Of a stretch of DNA of 64,000 bases, positions 33,309 to 41,745 are shown in pieces. Under the pieces are notes generated by a model that saw only the letters and a list, made by a program, of their open reading frames with translations, had not been told where the DNA came from and did no database searches. The translations under genes were made by a program, and so were the position numbers. Numbering within the stretch: position 1 is the first letter of the stretch; each line of letters starts with the position of its first letter. Where the stretch lies: contig NZ_JAJQXA010000021.1 in the NCBI RefSeq assembly GCF_021245985.1, positions 19,372 to 83,371 on the forward strand, read 5' to 3'. The stretch comes from Flavobacterium soyae (lineage in GTDB: Bacteria > Bacteroidota > Bacteroidia > Flavobacteriales > Flavobacteriaceae).

Positions 33309-34196
33309 TTAATCAAATAAATCCGAAGACAAATATCTGTCACCGCGATCGCAGATAACGGCAACCACAACACCAGATTCTAATTGTTCTGCTATTTTTA
33401 GTGCCACAGCAACAGAACCGCCGCTGCTCATTCCTGCAAAAACGCCTTCTTCAAGTGCTAATCTTTTGGTCATTTCTCGGGCTTCTTCTTCGCTTACATC
33501 AATAAGAGTATCTACTTTTGAAGGATCAAAAATTTTAGGTAAATATTCCTGAGGCCATTTACGGATTCCCGGAATTTGAGATCCGTCGCTTGGCTGTGCG
33601 CCAATGATTTGAATAGCAGGATTTTTTTCTTTTAAATAAGTCGAAGTTCCAATGATAGTTCCTGTGGTTCCCATTGCAGAAACAAAATGCGTTACAGTTC
33701 CGTCAGTATCGTTCCAAATTTCAGGACCGGTAGTTTTATAATGTGCTTTCCAGTTGTCATCATTGGCAAACTGATTTAACATGATATAACCGCCTTCGGC
33801 CACTTTTTTGTCGGCATAATTCCTTGAGCCAATAATTCCTTCTTCAGCAGGCGTTAAAATAACTGTAGCGCCATAGGCACGCATAGTTTGTGTTCTTTCT
33901 TTTGTAGAATCTTCCGGTAAAATTAGTTCTATTTCTATTTGAAATAATTGTGCAATCATTGCAAGGGCAATTCCGGTATTACCGCTTGTTGCCTCAATTA
34001 ATTTATCTCCTTTTTTAATTTCTCCTCTTTCAAGAGCCGAGGCAATCATGTTATATGCCGCTCTGTCTTTTACACTTCCGCCCGGATTATTTCCTTCCAG
34101 CTTCAGTAAAAGTTTAACGTTTTTATTTTTAACCAAATTGACAGTTTCCATCAATGGAGTATTTCCAATTAAGTTTAGTAACTTCTGTGGGCCCAT
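33309..34196 (-). CDS. cysM: cysteine synthase B (O-acetylserine sulfhydrylase)
   Basis: 295 residues. PLP-dependent synthesis of cysteine from O-acetylserine and sulfide. PLP Lys43 in NPGGSVKDRAA, TSGNTGIALA (about 70-79) as the substrate-binding loop, GTTGTIIGTS as the phosphate cup, and EGVFAGMSSGGS near the C-terminus. CysM-type rather than CysK by length and by the IRKWPQEYLP region. Starts 1 nt after the serine acetyltransferase stop, so the whole two-step pathway is one operon. Confidence 0.95.
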   Translation of the reverse strand: MGPQKLLNLIGNTPLMETVNLVKNKNVKLLLKLEGNNPGGSVKDRAAYNMIASALERGEIKKGDKLIEATSGNTGIALAMIAQLFQIEIELILPEDSTKERTQTMRAYGATVILTPAEEGIIGSRNYADKKVAEGGYIMLNQFANDDNWKAHYKTTGPEIWNDTDGTVTHFVSAMGTTGTIIGTSTYLKEKNPAIQIIGAQPSDGSQIPGIRKWPQEYLPKIFDPSKVDTLIDVSEEEAREMTKRLALEEGVFAGMSSGGSVAVALKIAEQLESGVVVAVICDRGDRYLSSDLFD

Positions 34197-34197
34197 T

Positions 34198-34989
34198 TTA
34201 TTTTTTTTCTTTTATTTTAACTTCTGTAGTGGTGGTATTGAGTACAATCGAATCTTCAGGAATAGATTTAGTAATCCATGAGTTACCGCCAATAATACTG
34301 TTTTTTCCAATAATGGTTTCACCTCCTAAAATTGTTGCATTGGCATAAATGCACACATTTGCTTCAACAGTTGGATGTCTTTTAGAGTTTTTCATTTCTT
34401 TGCTTACGCTCAAAGCTCCCAGCGTAACACCCTGATAAATTTTAACGTGTTTTTTAATAACGGAAGTTTGGCCAATAACAATTCCTGTGGCGTGATCTAT
34501 AAAAAATGGTGAAGCGATATCTGCACCTGCATGAATATCAGTTCCCGTAATTCTATGTGCATACTCGCTCATTAGCCTTGAAAACAGCAATAAGTCTAAA
34601 TGATACAATTCATGGCTTAATCTGTAGATAGCAATAGCGTAAAAACCCGGATATGCTAAATAAACTTCATCAATGCTGTTTGATGCGGGATCATTTTCTA
34701 AAATATATTCGGCATCCTGATTTAGTTTTTCTAAAACGCCCGGAAGTTTTGCTACAAATCTGTCCCAAATCGATTCGCATAAATTTTGAGGTTTTTTGCA
34801 GGCTAAAACAGCTATTTCTTTAAAACGGATTTCAAGTTCATCAATACTTTCGTCAAGAGCAGCATTTGAATCAAAAAGAGTGTAGAAAAGCTTCTCGGTA
34901 AAATCTTCAGTTTTGGTTTTGATACCGTAGTTTATATTAGAATGGCTCTTTAAAGCCTTAATACTTTGTATGATATTGTCTTTTGTCAC
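34198..34989 (-). CDS. cysE: serine O-acetyltransferase
   Basis: 263 residues. Acetylates L-serine with acetyl-CoA, the first step of cysteine synthesis. Helical N-terminus, then a left-handed beta-helix with DIHAGADIASPFFIDHATG (part; about 172-190, catalytic Asp and His), VIGQTSVIKKHVKIYQGVTLG and GNSWITKSIPEDS. The HPTVEANVCIYANATILGG coil completes the hexapeptide prism. The longer N-terminus is that of the EpsC/SATase type found in Bacteroidota. Directly upstream of cysM. Confidence 0.94.
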   Translation of the reverse strand: MTKDNIIQSIKALKSHSNINYGIKTKTEDFTEKLFYTLFDSNAALDESIDELEIRFKEIAVLACKKPQNLCESIWDRFVAKLPGVLEKLNQDAEYILENDPASNSIDEVYLAYPGFYAIAIYRLSHELYHLDLLLFSRLMSEYAHRITGTDIHAGADIASPFFIDHATGIVIGQTSVIKKHVKIYQGVTLGALSVSKEMKNSKRHPTVEANVCIYANATILGGETIIGKNSIIGGNSWITKSIPEDSIVLNTTTTEVKIKEKK

Positions 34990-35180
34990 AATGGTAAAAT
35001 TGAGTGGATATTTTAAAACGTTAAAAGTAAGGCGTTTTTTGTAAATAAGTGCATGATTTAACTAAAGAAATTTTGTTTTCAGAATTGTATTTGTGATAAA
35101 TAAAAGATTGATAATTGGTTATGTTTTTATATAATTCTTAAGAAGTTAATTGTGTAAATTAGCGAATAAAATTTACAAAA

Positions 35181-35882
35181 ATGAAAAATAATTCAACTTT
35201 TAAAAGTTCGATTTCTGATATTTCTTTTCCCGAAAGTGAGAAAATTTACGGTAAGTCTATTCATGACCCAATTTTAGGTCTCATAATAAAAGATCATCCT
35301 TCATTTTGTGATGATGACTGTATTTCGGTTCAGGAATTGAATGAATACCGTCAAAAATATATTTCTAATTATTTATCGGCAGAAATTGGTACGCTTTCAG
35401 ATCTTGAAAAAAGTGTTATTTCATCTTTAAAAGAGGATAAATCAATTGTAAGTATTGTTGAAGATGAAGATGAAAAAAGAGACTTTGGACAAAAAATAGC
35501 TGATAAAGTGGCAGATTTTGGCGGAAGCTGGACCTTTATTATTTCATTTGTGGCTTTTATTGTTGTTTGGATTAGCTCAAATGTTTATCTTTTATTGAAT
35601 AAAGGTTTTGATCCGTATCCGTTTATTTTATTGAATTTGATTTTATCCTGTATAGCTGCACTTCAGGCGCCGGTAATTATGATGAGTCAAAATCGTCAGG
35701 AAGAAAAAGACCGAAACCGCGCTAAAAAAGATTATATGATTAACCTGAAATCTGAATTAGAAATAAGGATGATTCATGATAAAATTGATCATTTGATTAT
35801 GCATCAGCAGCAGGAACTAATCGAAATTCAGAAAGTTCAAATCGAGATGATGAATGATATTTTGAATCAGATTAAGAAATAA
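35181..35882 (+). CDS. DUF1003 domain membrane protein
   Basis: 233 residues. Cytosolic N-terminus (1-105) with CDDDCISVQELNEYR (about 43-57), two membrane segments in DFGGSWTFIISFVAFIVVWI (part) and FILLNLILSCIAALQAPVIM (about 112-170), then a coiled-coil C-terminus (KSELEIRMIHDKIDHLI). The QAPVIMMSQNRQEEKDR segment is the DUF1003 signature. Function unknown. Confidence 0.88.
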   Translation: MKNNSTFKSSISDISFPESEKIYGKSIHDPILGLIIKDHPSFCDDDCISVQELNEYRQKYISNYLSAEIGTLSDLEKSVISSLKEDKSIVSIVEDEDEKRDFGQKIADKVADFGGSWTFIISFVAFIVVWISSNVYLLLNKGFDPYPFILLNLILSCIAALQAPVIMMSQNRQEEKDRNRAKKDYMINLKSELEIRMIHDKIDHLIMHQQQELIEIQKVQIEMMNDILNQIKK

Positions 35883-35898
35883 AAACAGGTCTGAAATA

Positions 35899-36183
35899 TT
35901 AAAGATAAAAGTGTTTGTAGTAATAACCCAAGCACATAAAAATAATATTTATCGCTGCAGCTTTCCAGATAATTTTTTGATAATTTCTGGATTTATCTAA
36001 GAAATATAAAGCTAGTAAAATTAAAAATAACAGCGTAGTGTAGACTGCCGGATACATTTTAAAAGCGGCTGAAAACTCTCCTTGAAAAAGTAAGAATAAA
36101 GAACGTTGAAAACCACAGCCCAGACACTCAAAACCAAAGAGTTTTTTGAACAGGCAGGGGATCATATATTTTTCTAAATTCAC
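35899..36183 (-). CDS. DUF2752 membrane protein
   Basis: 94 residues. The N-terminal MIPCLFKKLFGFECLGCGFQRS carries the DUF2752 pattern CxxKxxxGxxCxGCGxxR; two membrane segments follow (about 43-62 and 70-90). Cys11, Cys20 and Cys23 may bind a metal. Function unknown. Convergent with the DUF1003 gene, 16 nt apart. Confidence 0.8.
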   Translation of the reverse strand: MNLEKYMIPCLFKKLFGFECLGCGFQRSLFLLFQGEFSAAFKMYPAVYTTLLFLILLALYFLDKSRNYQKIIWKAAAINIIFMCLGYYYKHFYL

Positions 36184-36287
36184 AGGGTAATTTTTTACAA
36201 TTTTACAAAAAAATATTCGATAACATTTCAGAAGAAAGAAACTTCTATTTTAAAGTTTTATACTTTTGGATTCTTAAACTTTAGAAA

Positions 36288-36473
36288 ATGAAAGCTTTTA
36301 AAATTTTAATTATGATTCTTGCCATTTCAGTTGCATTATATGAGCAGGTTTCTGATGATAGAAATATCTATATAATGGTAATTGCAATTGCAGTTTTTAT
36401 GTATGGAATGATGCAGTTAAGCGCAAAAACGCCGAGTAAAAATCAAGAAAAAGAGGAGCAGGATGTTGACTAA
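36288..36473 (+). CDS. small two-helix membrane protein
   Basis: 61 residues: two membrane segments (about 3-18 and 28-45) and a charged tail (KTPSKNQEKEEQDVD). Overlaps the Smr gene by 11 nt, so translation is probably coupled. No family recognised. Confidence 0.65.
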   Translation: MKAFKILIMILAISVALYEQVSDDRNIYIMVIAIAVFMYGMMQLSAKTPSKNQEKEEQDVD

Positions 36474-37014
36474 GGGAGATAAAGTTTCGGTCTTAGATGA
36501 AGCGATAAACGGAACAGTAGTTTCGGTTAAAAACAATGAAGTTTTGATTGAAACTGAGGATGGATTTATGATGACATTTTTTGTCAATGAGTTGCTTAAA
36601 ATTCAGGATTCCAGTAATTTAATGAATTCTATTAAAAGAATTAATTTAGAAGAAATTTCGAAAGAAAAAACAGAGCCAAAACCAAGAAGTTTTGTCAGGG
36701 AAAAGAAAGATAAACGTGAAATTTCGGCTCCGGAATTTGATTTACATATCGAAAAACTGGTTCCCAATAAACGCGGAATGTCAAATTATGATATCCTGAC
36801 ACTGCAGACAGAAACTGCAAAAAGACATATCGAATTTGCGATTAAAAACCGTATTCCAAAAATCGTTTTTATTCACGGTGTCGGCGAAGGAATTTTAAAA
36901 GCCGAACTTGATTTTTTATTAGGCCGTTATGACGGAATTGATTTTCAGGATGCCAATTATCAAAAATATGGCTTAGGCGCAACCGAAGTTTATATTCGTC
37001 AAAATAATAAATAA
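36463..37014 (+). CDS. Smr/MutS2-C-terminal domain protein (DUF2027-type)
   Basis: 183 residues. An N-terminal SH3-like beta domain (about 1-50, GDKVSVLDEAINGTVVS), a charged linker, and a C-terminal Smr nuclease-type domain with FDLHIEKL (about 98-105), FIHGVGEGILKAEL (about 140-153) and YGLGATEVYIR. HGxGxG is the expected catalytic/nucleic-acid-binding loop. Such stand-alone Smr proteins may cleave RNA or branched DNA. Second gene of a two-gene unit. Confidence 0.88.
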   Translation: MLTKGDKVSVLDEAINGTVVSVKNNEVLIETEDGFMMTFFVNELLKIQDSSNLMNSIKRINLEEISKEKTEPKPRSFVREKKDKREISAPEFDLHIEKLVPNKRGMSNYDILTLQTETAKRHIEFAIKNRIPKIVFIHGVGEGILKAELDFLLGRYDGIDFQDANYQKYGLGATEVYIRQNNK

Positions 37015-37049
37015 AGAAATCTTATAATCTAAAATTCGTTTATTTTCAA

Positions 37050-37118
37050 CCATAAAAAAACGTCTGTTTTTTGAATCTGATTTAATAAAAAACCGAATCA
37101 AAATGCAGACGTTTTTTG
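37050..37118. terminator. long bidirectional terminator hairpin
   Basis: AAAAAACGTCTG pairs with CAGACGTTTTTT, with a nested TTGAATC/GAATCAA pairing inside. It separates the convergent Smr and lipoprotein genes. Confidence 0.75.
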
Positions 37119-37156
37119 TAAGAATAAAAAGTGTTTTTTACTCTTTATAAAATGCT

Positions 37157-38143
37157 TTAGTTGGTCTCAGTTATTGTACCAAGAACAAAGCTGTCAGCTA
37201 AATAAAAACTGCTGTTTCCTTTTTTAAGAGTTACATTTTTTATTGTAATAGTATGCTTATAAGTAATGTTTGTTGTACCTGATGCTACTGTTGTAACTTC
37301 AATAGTACCATTATTATCTATTACACCGTTCCATACTGTACTTACGGTAGGAGCTGATGGTACAGGACTTACACAAAAATATGATTCGGTTAATGTTCCT
37401 GTATTAGATTTAAAAGTAGTATAAGTTACATTGTTTGCGGTTGACGTAATTGCTGCAGATCTTGTACCTTCTACTTTTTGGATAAGTGATGAGTCCAGAT
37501 TAGTAACCTGCATGTAAGATGTTGTATTGTAATTTAAAACTTGTTTCTTATCTGTACACTGCAGTGGTTCATTTGTAAAAGTTAAATTTATTGGATCTGG
37601 TCCAGAGGTATAATTTCCAAAAACAAATTCTTCCTGGGTTTGAGGACCCGCAGGTTTTAAGAATGTAATGTTTCTAAAAACAATTTGATGATTATAACCT
37701 GTAATTCTTGTACTTCCGTCTGTTGTACTTTTATCACCTGTAACCTGTGTTGATGTAATTTCAATTATACCCGCAGTAGCCTGCCATTCTTCTGTTACAT
37801 TTGGTGTTCTTGGCGGTATTGTACCACAAATATTGTCGACTGCCACTGTACCGTCATAAGCTCTGTAGACTACTCGGTAAGTTGAATTGTTAATGTCATA
37901 AGTAAGCGGTTCGCCTACAGGCGTAGCATCATTTAAAATGCTGTTTGCAGGCATCTGGATTACTAATGATTCTTGAGTTTTTAATTTATAAATTAAAGTT
38001 GGAGCAGTCTCGTCTGTACTTGAATTAGGACAGCTCGACGAAGTAAGAACATCTTCAAAATCGATTGTATCTACTGTTAAATCGCCGTCGTCGCAGCCGT
38101 TTAACAAAAGAGCCAATATTAAAAGGCTTGCATATTTTTTCAT
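37157..38143 (-). CDS. lipoprotein with an internal duplication
   Basis: 328 residues. Lipobox LLLNGC at residues 12-17 (signal MKKYASLLILALLLNGC). Two similar halves of about 150 residues: LIYKLKTQESLVIQMP..VVYRAYDG..WQATAGIIEITSTQV..HQIVFRNITFLKP..FVFGNYT, and LNYNTTSYMQVTNLDSS..VTYTTFKS..WNGVIDNNGTIEVTTV..HTITIKNVTLKKG..FVLGTIT. Each half has a Cys followed by a W-x-G/A turn. Surface or periplasmic lipoprotein; no known function. The duplicated unit is not one I can name. Confidence 0.78.
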   Translation of the reverse strand: MKKYASLLILALLLNGCDDGDLTVDTIDFEDVLTSSSCPNSSTDETAPTLIYKLKTQESLVIQMPANSILNDATPVGEPLTYDINNSTYRVVYRAYDGTVAVDNICGTIPPRTPNVTEEWQATAGIIEITSTQVTGDKSTTDGSTRITGYNHQIVFRNITFLKPAGPQTQEEFVFGNYTSGPDPINLTFTNEPLQCTDKKQVLNYNTTSYMQVTNLDSSLIQKVEGTRSAAITSTANNVTYTTFKSNTGTLTESYFCVSPVPSAPTVSTVWNGVIDNNGTIEVTTVASGTTNITYKHTITIKNVTLKKGNSSFYLADSFVLGTITETN

Positions 38144-38160
38144 CGTAATTTTATTTGGGT

Positions 38161-38168
38161 CAAAAATA
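38161..38168 (-). promoter_or_regulatory. -7 element for the duplicated-domain lipoprotein
   Basis: TATTTTTG on the minus strand, 18 nt upstream of the lipoprotein ATG. It is back-to-back with the cysteine desulfurase promoter. Confidence 0.4.
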
Positions 38169-38192
38169 GTGAAAAATTTGGCAAATGATCTT

Positions 38193-38224
38193 TTAGATTA
38201 GACAATTGATATTTCATAACTTTG
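38193..38224 (+). promoter_or_regulatory. promoter for the cysteine desulfurase gene
   Basis: TTAG (38193-38196), 20 nt, TAACTTTG (38217-38224), then CATCA and ATG at 38230. The start codon is 5 nt from the -7 box, which implies a leaderless or near-leaderless mRNA and excludes an in-frame start at 38206. Confidence 0.5.
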
Positions 38225-38229
38225 CATCA

Positions 38230-39354
38230 ATGAAAAAAGTATATCTCGATAACGCCTCGACAACTGCCATGCGGCCTGAAGTAATTCTGGAAATGACCAA
38301 AATTATGACAGAAAATTTTGGTAACCCGTCTTCTACACATAGTTTTGGGCGAAATGCCAAAACTGTTTTAGAACTTTCAAGAAAAAGTATTGCCAGGTAT
38401 TTAAACTGCTCTGCACAGGAAATTATTTTTACTTCTGGCGGAACTGAAGCAAATAACTGGATTCTGAGATCGGCTGTTGAAGATCTTAAAGCAGAGCGTA
38501 TCATAACTACTAAAATTGAGCACCATGCCGTTTTATACAGCGTTTTGGCATTGCAGTCAGATTATAATATTCAGGTTGATTATGTAAACGTTAATCAAGA
38601 CGGAAGTATTGATTTAACGCATCTTTCTAATTTGCTTGCTGATGAAAAGAAAACTATAGTTAGTTTAATGCATGTAAACAACGAAACAGGAACTATTTTA
38701 GATTTGGATAGAGTGGGAGTTATCTGTAAGCAATACAATGCGTTGTTTCATTCAGATACCGTTCAGTCAGTTGGAAAAACTGAAATCGATCTTCAAAAAA
38801 TCCCTGTAGATTTTATTTTGGCAAGTGCGCATAAATTTCACGGACCAAAAGGTGTTGGTTTTGCCTTTATCCGTAAAAATTCGGGTCTTCAGCCTTTAAT
38901 TTTTGGCGGAGAACAAGAAAAAGGCCTTCGTGCAGGTACAGAAGCCGTTCATCAAATTGCAGGAATGGCAAAGGCTTTGTCTCTTTCTTATGAAAATTTA
39001 GACGCAGAAAGAAATCATATTTCCAGTCTAAAAAAATATCTTATCGAACAATTAGAGCTTAATTTTCCAGGTTTTAGAATTAACGGAAAAAAAGATGATT
39101 TTTATAATATCATCAATATCACGCTGCCTTTTTCTTCGGATAAAACTTCAATGCTTTTATTTAATTTAGATATGAAAGGAATTGCGGTTTCCAGAGGAAG
39201 TGCCTGCCAGTCCGGAAGTATAAAACCTTCGCATGTTTTAAAAGAAATGCTTTCTGACGATGATTTAAAATTACCAAATCTTCGAATTTCATTTAGCCAC
39301 TACAACACAAAAGAAGATATCGATTGGCTAATTGAGAGTCTTAAAGTTGTTTAG
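38230..39354 (+). CDS. cysteine desulfurase (NifS/IscS class)
   Basis: 374 residues. PLP enzyme that converts cysteine to alanine and an enzyme persulfide. Opening YLDNASTTAMRPEV, PLP Lys202 in SAHKFHGPKG, His at IEHHAVL (about 97-103), and the persulfide-forming Cys326 in SRGSACQSGS. The short IscS-type loop around Cys326 makes it a class I enzyme; no iscU or sufBCD genes are near, so the sulfur acceptor (Fe-S, tRNA thiolation) is unknown. Confidence 0.92.
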   Translation: MKKVYLDNASTTAMRPEVILEMTKIMTENFGNPSSTHSFGRNAKTVLELSRKSIARYLNCSAQEIIFTSGGTEANNWILRSAVEDLKAERIITTKIEHHAVLYSVLALQSDYNIQVDYVNVNQDGSIDLTHLSNLLADEKKTIVSLMHVNNETGTILDLDRVGVICKQYNALFHSDTVQSVGKTEIDLQKIPVDFILASAHKFHGPKGVGFAFIRKNSGLQPLIFGGEQEKGLRAGTEAVHQIAGMAKALSLSYENLDAERNHISSLKKYLIEQLELNFPGFRINGKKDDFYNIINITLPFSSDKTSMLLFNLDMKGIAVSRGSACQSGSIKPSHVLKEMLSDDDLKLPNLRISFSHYNTKEDIDWLIESLKVV

Positions 39355-39359
39355 TTTTT

Positions 39360-39440
39360 TGAGGCTCAAAGGTTCAGAACAGCAAAGGTTCAAAGGGTTT
39401 TTAAAAAGGTGCTAAGGTTCTGAGGTACTAAGATTCTAAG
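39360..39440. repeat. AGGTTC repeats after the cysteine desulfurase gene
   Basis: GGCTCAAAGGTTCAGAACAGCAAAGGTTC followed by GTGCTAAGGTTCTGAGG and ACTAAGATTCTAAG units. Related to 26680-26757, 31808-31830 and 33180-33302. Confidence 0.5.
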
Positions 39441-39470
39441 TTTTTTCTAAATTTTAATTGAAAATATTCT

Positions 39471-39519
39471 TCGACTTCGCTCAGGATGACATTATTGACC
39501 TGTCAGGCTGAGCAAAGTC
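39471..39519. repeat. REP-like inverted repeat, GAGCGAAGTC family
   Basis: GACTTCGCTCAGGATGACA (39473-39491) pairs with TGTCAGGCTGAGCAAAGTC (39501-39519). Same core as 2161-2248, in the opposite arm order. Confidence 0.7.
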
Positions 39520-39567
39520 AAAAGCCTTTATTCAAAAAATCTAAAATCTACACTCTAAAATCTAAAA

Positions 39568-40140
39568 TTACTTACGAATAACTTTTACCTGCGAATCGTT
39601 TGTTAATTTGATGATTGTTGATGGTTTTCCGGCAATTTTGTCCTGATTTAGTTTTACAACATAATCAACACCTTTAATGATTTCGGGATTAATGTCTTTG
39701 AAAGATATTGGCGTAGGCTGTCCTGAAATATTTGCAGAAGTCGAAACCAATGGTTTTTTCATTCTTTCCATTAATTTGAAACAAAAAGGTTCTTTTACCA
39801 ATCGTATTCCGAGAGATTTATCGGCTGCAATAATATTATGTGCAACGTTTCTGGCTTCGTCTAAAATTAAAGTCGTTGGTTTTTCAGATAAATCCATAAT
39901 CTGCCAGGCCACTTCGGGAACGTTTTTAAAAACGTTGTAAATCATTTTTTCACCATTCATTAAAACAATCATGCTTTGTGTTTCAGCGCGTTGTTTTAAC
40001 TTGTAGATTTTGGCAACAGCATCAGGATTAGTAGCGTCACAGCCTATTCCCCAAACAGTATCTGTGGGGTAAAGAATAATGCCGCCCTCTTTAATTACTT
40101 CGTAAGCATTGTGAACTTCAGTATTTATATCTTGATTCAT
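39568..40140 (-). CDS. tsaC: L-threonylcarbamoyladenylate synthase
   Basis: 190 residues. YrdC/TsaC domain: makes threonylcarbamoyl-AMP from threonine, bicarbonate and ATP for tRNA t6A37. KEGGIILYPTDTVWGIGCDA (17-36), KIYKLKQRAETQSMIVL (44-60) and PLVSTSANISGQPTP (about 129-143) are the substrate-binding loops. Short TsaC-type without the Sua5 C-terminal domain. Follows the aminotransferase gene by 40 nt on the same strand. Confidence 0.94.
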   Translation of the reverse strand: MNQDINTEVHNAYEVIKEGGIILYPTDTVWGIGCDATNPDAVAKIYKLKQRAETQSMIVLMNGEKMIYNVFKNVPEVAWQIMDLSEKPTTLILDEARNVAHNIIAADKSLGIRLVKEPFCFKLMERMKKPLVSTSANISGQPTPISFKDINPEIIKGVDYVVKLNQDKIAGKPSTIIKLTNDSQVKVIRK

Positions 40141-40180
40141 GACCTTAAATATTTTAATAATAACAGTATAAAACTGTTTA

Positions 40181-41257
40181 TTATGCTGTTTGTGTATTTA
40201 TAATTTGAATTATATTTTCTAAATCTGTTTCAGAAATTCCCACATATAATGGTAAACATAAAATTCGTGATGCAATAGATTCAGAAACAGGCATTTTTTC
40301 TCCTTTTGTATATTCTATAGTATTTAAAGAAGGATAAAAATAACGTCGGGGAATTATATTGTCATTTGCTAAAGCCTCTGAAACGCGTAATAAAGTTTCT
40401 TCCGAATCAAAAATTACAGGATAATAACTATAGTTCCATTCTGTATTTTCTCTTATTTTTAAAGATTTTACAGTATTGAAATTTAAGTTGTTATTATAAA
40501 AATCAACTACATTTTTTCTTTCAGAAATGATGTGATTCATATAAGGAAGTACTGCCAGACCTAATGCCGACTGCAATTCAGAAATTTTTGCATTTATCCC
40601 TAAACCATGAAAAGCTAAAGGACCATTGTGTCCAAAATTATGGCTGTAATAGAGTTGATGAAAAATGGCCGCATCGTTGCAAAACATAGCGCCGCCTTCT
40701 CCTGTATGGAATAATTTAGTGGCATGAAAACTACAAGTGCTTACATCGCCAAAATTAAATACAGACTGATTCTTAAATTTTACTCCAAAACAATGTGCGG
40801 CATCATAAATAACTTTTAGATTGTGTTTTTTTGCAATATTTTCGATAGCAATAACATCACATGGATTTCCAAAAACATGAGTTGCTAATATGGCAGTTGT
40901 TTTTGGTGTTATGGCAGCTTCAATTTTGGTTTCGTCAATTGTTAAATAATCCGGATTTATATCTACAAATACAGGCTTGCAGTTTTCCCATACAATTGCC
41001 GCAGATGTAGCAACATACGAAAATGGTGTTGTGATAATTTCACCGCCTTCTCCAAAAAGTTTTAATGCAATTTGAATAGGGATTGTACCGTTATTAGTAA
41101 TTATCAAATTAGAAACATCAAGAAGATTTTTAAGCTTATCTTCTAATTCTAATGTAAGTTCGCCTCTATTTGTTAGCCAAACTTTATCCCATGCACGTTT
41201 TACATAAGAATTATATTCTTCTTGCGGGGGTAAAAAAGTTTTGGTTACAGGAATCAT
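40181..41257 (-). CDS. DegT/DnrJ/EryC1 sugar aminotransferase, VioA-like
   Basis: 358 residues. PLP-dependent transaminase of nucleotide keto-sugars. The opening PVTKTFLPPQEEYNSYVKRA and DKVWLTNRG closely resemble VioA-type dTDP-4-keto-6-deoxyglucose 4-aminotransferases. PLP Lys181 in SFHATKLFHTGEGG, Asp152 in IYDAAHCFG; FGHNGPLAFHGLGINAKISE completes the family pattern. Expected product dTDP-4-amino-4,6-dideoxyglucose (dTDP-Qui4N); the exact sugar is inference. Divergent from the ACP-KAS operon and likely part of the same pathway. The dTDP-sugar-forming rmlA/rmlB genes are not in the window. Confidence 0.9.
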   Translation of the reverse strand: MIPVTKTFLPPQEEYNSYVKRAWDKVWLTNRGELTLELEDKLKNLLDVSNLIITNNGTIPIQIALKLFGEGGEIITTPFSYVATSAAIVWENCKPVFVDINPDYLTIDETKIEAAITPKTTAILATHVFGNPCDVIAIENIAKKHNLKVIYDAAHCFGVKFKNQSVFNFGDVSTCSFHATKLFHTGEGGAMFCNDAAIFHQLYYSHNFGHNGPLAFHGLGINAKISELQSALGLAVLPYMNHIISERKNVVDFYNNNLNFNTVKSLKIRENTEWNYSYYPVIFDSEETLLRVSEALANDNIIPRRYFYPSLNTIEYTKGEKMPVSESIASRILCLPLYVGISETDLENIIQIINTQTA

Positions 41258-41284
41258 TTAATTATGGATTTAATGAGTTTAATT

Positions 41285-41315
41285 TATCATTACGGATAAA
41301 CTATTGTTATATTTG
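41285..41315 (+). promoter_or_regulatory. candidate promoter of the ACP-KAS operon
   Basis: TATATTTG (41308-41315) is a full match to the -7 consensus with a weak -33 (TTTA/TTAT). It would leave a leader of about 190 nt to the ACP start. The 253-nt region shared with the divergent aminotransferase gene holds no other gene; I found no clear minus-strand promoter. Confidence 0.4.
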
Positions 41316-41510
41316 CGGGGTAAAATTAGGAAAAGAAACCTTAATTTTTGGTATTAATAAATATTATAACATCGTGTGAAGTTCAACTCGTTGTTAACAT
41401 ACTTGGCTAACAGGGTTTTAAAGGGTTATTGATAAAATTAAAGGAATACTTTTTTGATGTTTTAAAAAATCAATAATAAAGAATAAACAAAAATAAATTA
41501 TAGGATTACT

Positions 41511-41741
41511 ATGGAAATCAACGCTTTTTTGAAAAATTTTGCAGACATTTTAGATGATACTGATGCAGCTTTAATTACACAGGAAACTGTTTTTAGAGAT
41601 TTAGATGAGTGGAACTCATTAACAGCTTTATCATTAATTGCAATGGCAGATGAAGAATATTCTGTGAAGTTAACGGGAGATGATATTAAATCTTCAGATT
41701 CATTAAATGATATCTTCGAAATAATTAAAAATAAAGGATAA
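41511..41741 (+). CDS. acyl carrier protein
   Basis: 76 residues. Phosphopantetheine attachment Ser36 in DEWNSLTAL, a variant of DSL with W-N before the Ser, usual in pathway-specific ACPs rather than in the housekeeping AcpP (DSLD). Acidic helices II and III (ADEEYSVKLTGDDIKSSDS). First gene of the operon, 4 nt before the KAS III gene. Likely carries a short acyl chain for sugar decoration instead of membrane lipid. Confidence 0.92.
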   Translation: MEINAFLKNFADILDDTDAALITQETVFRDLDEWNSLTALSLIAMADEEYSVKLTGDDIKSSDSLNDIFEIIKNKG

Positions 41742-41745
41742 TTAA

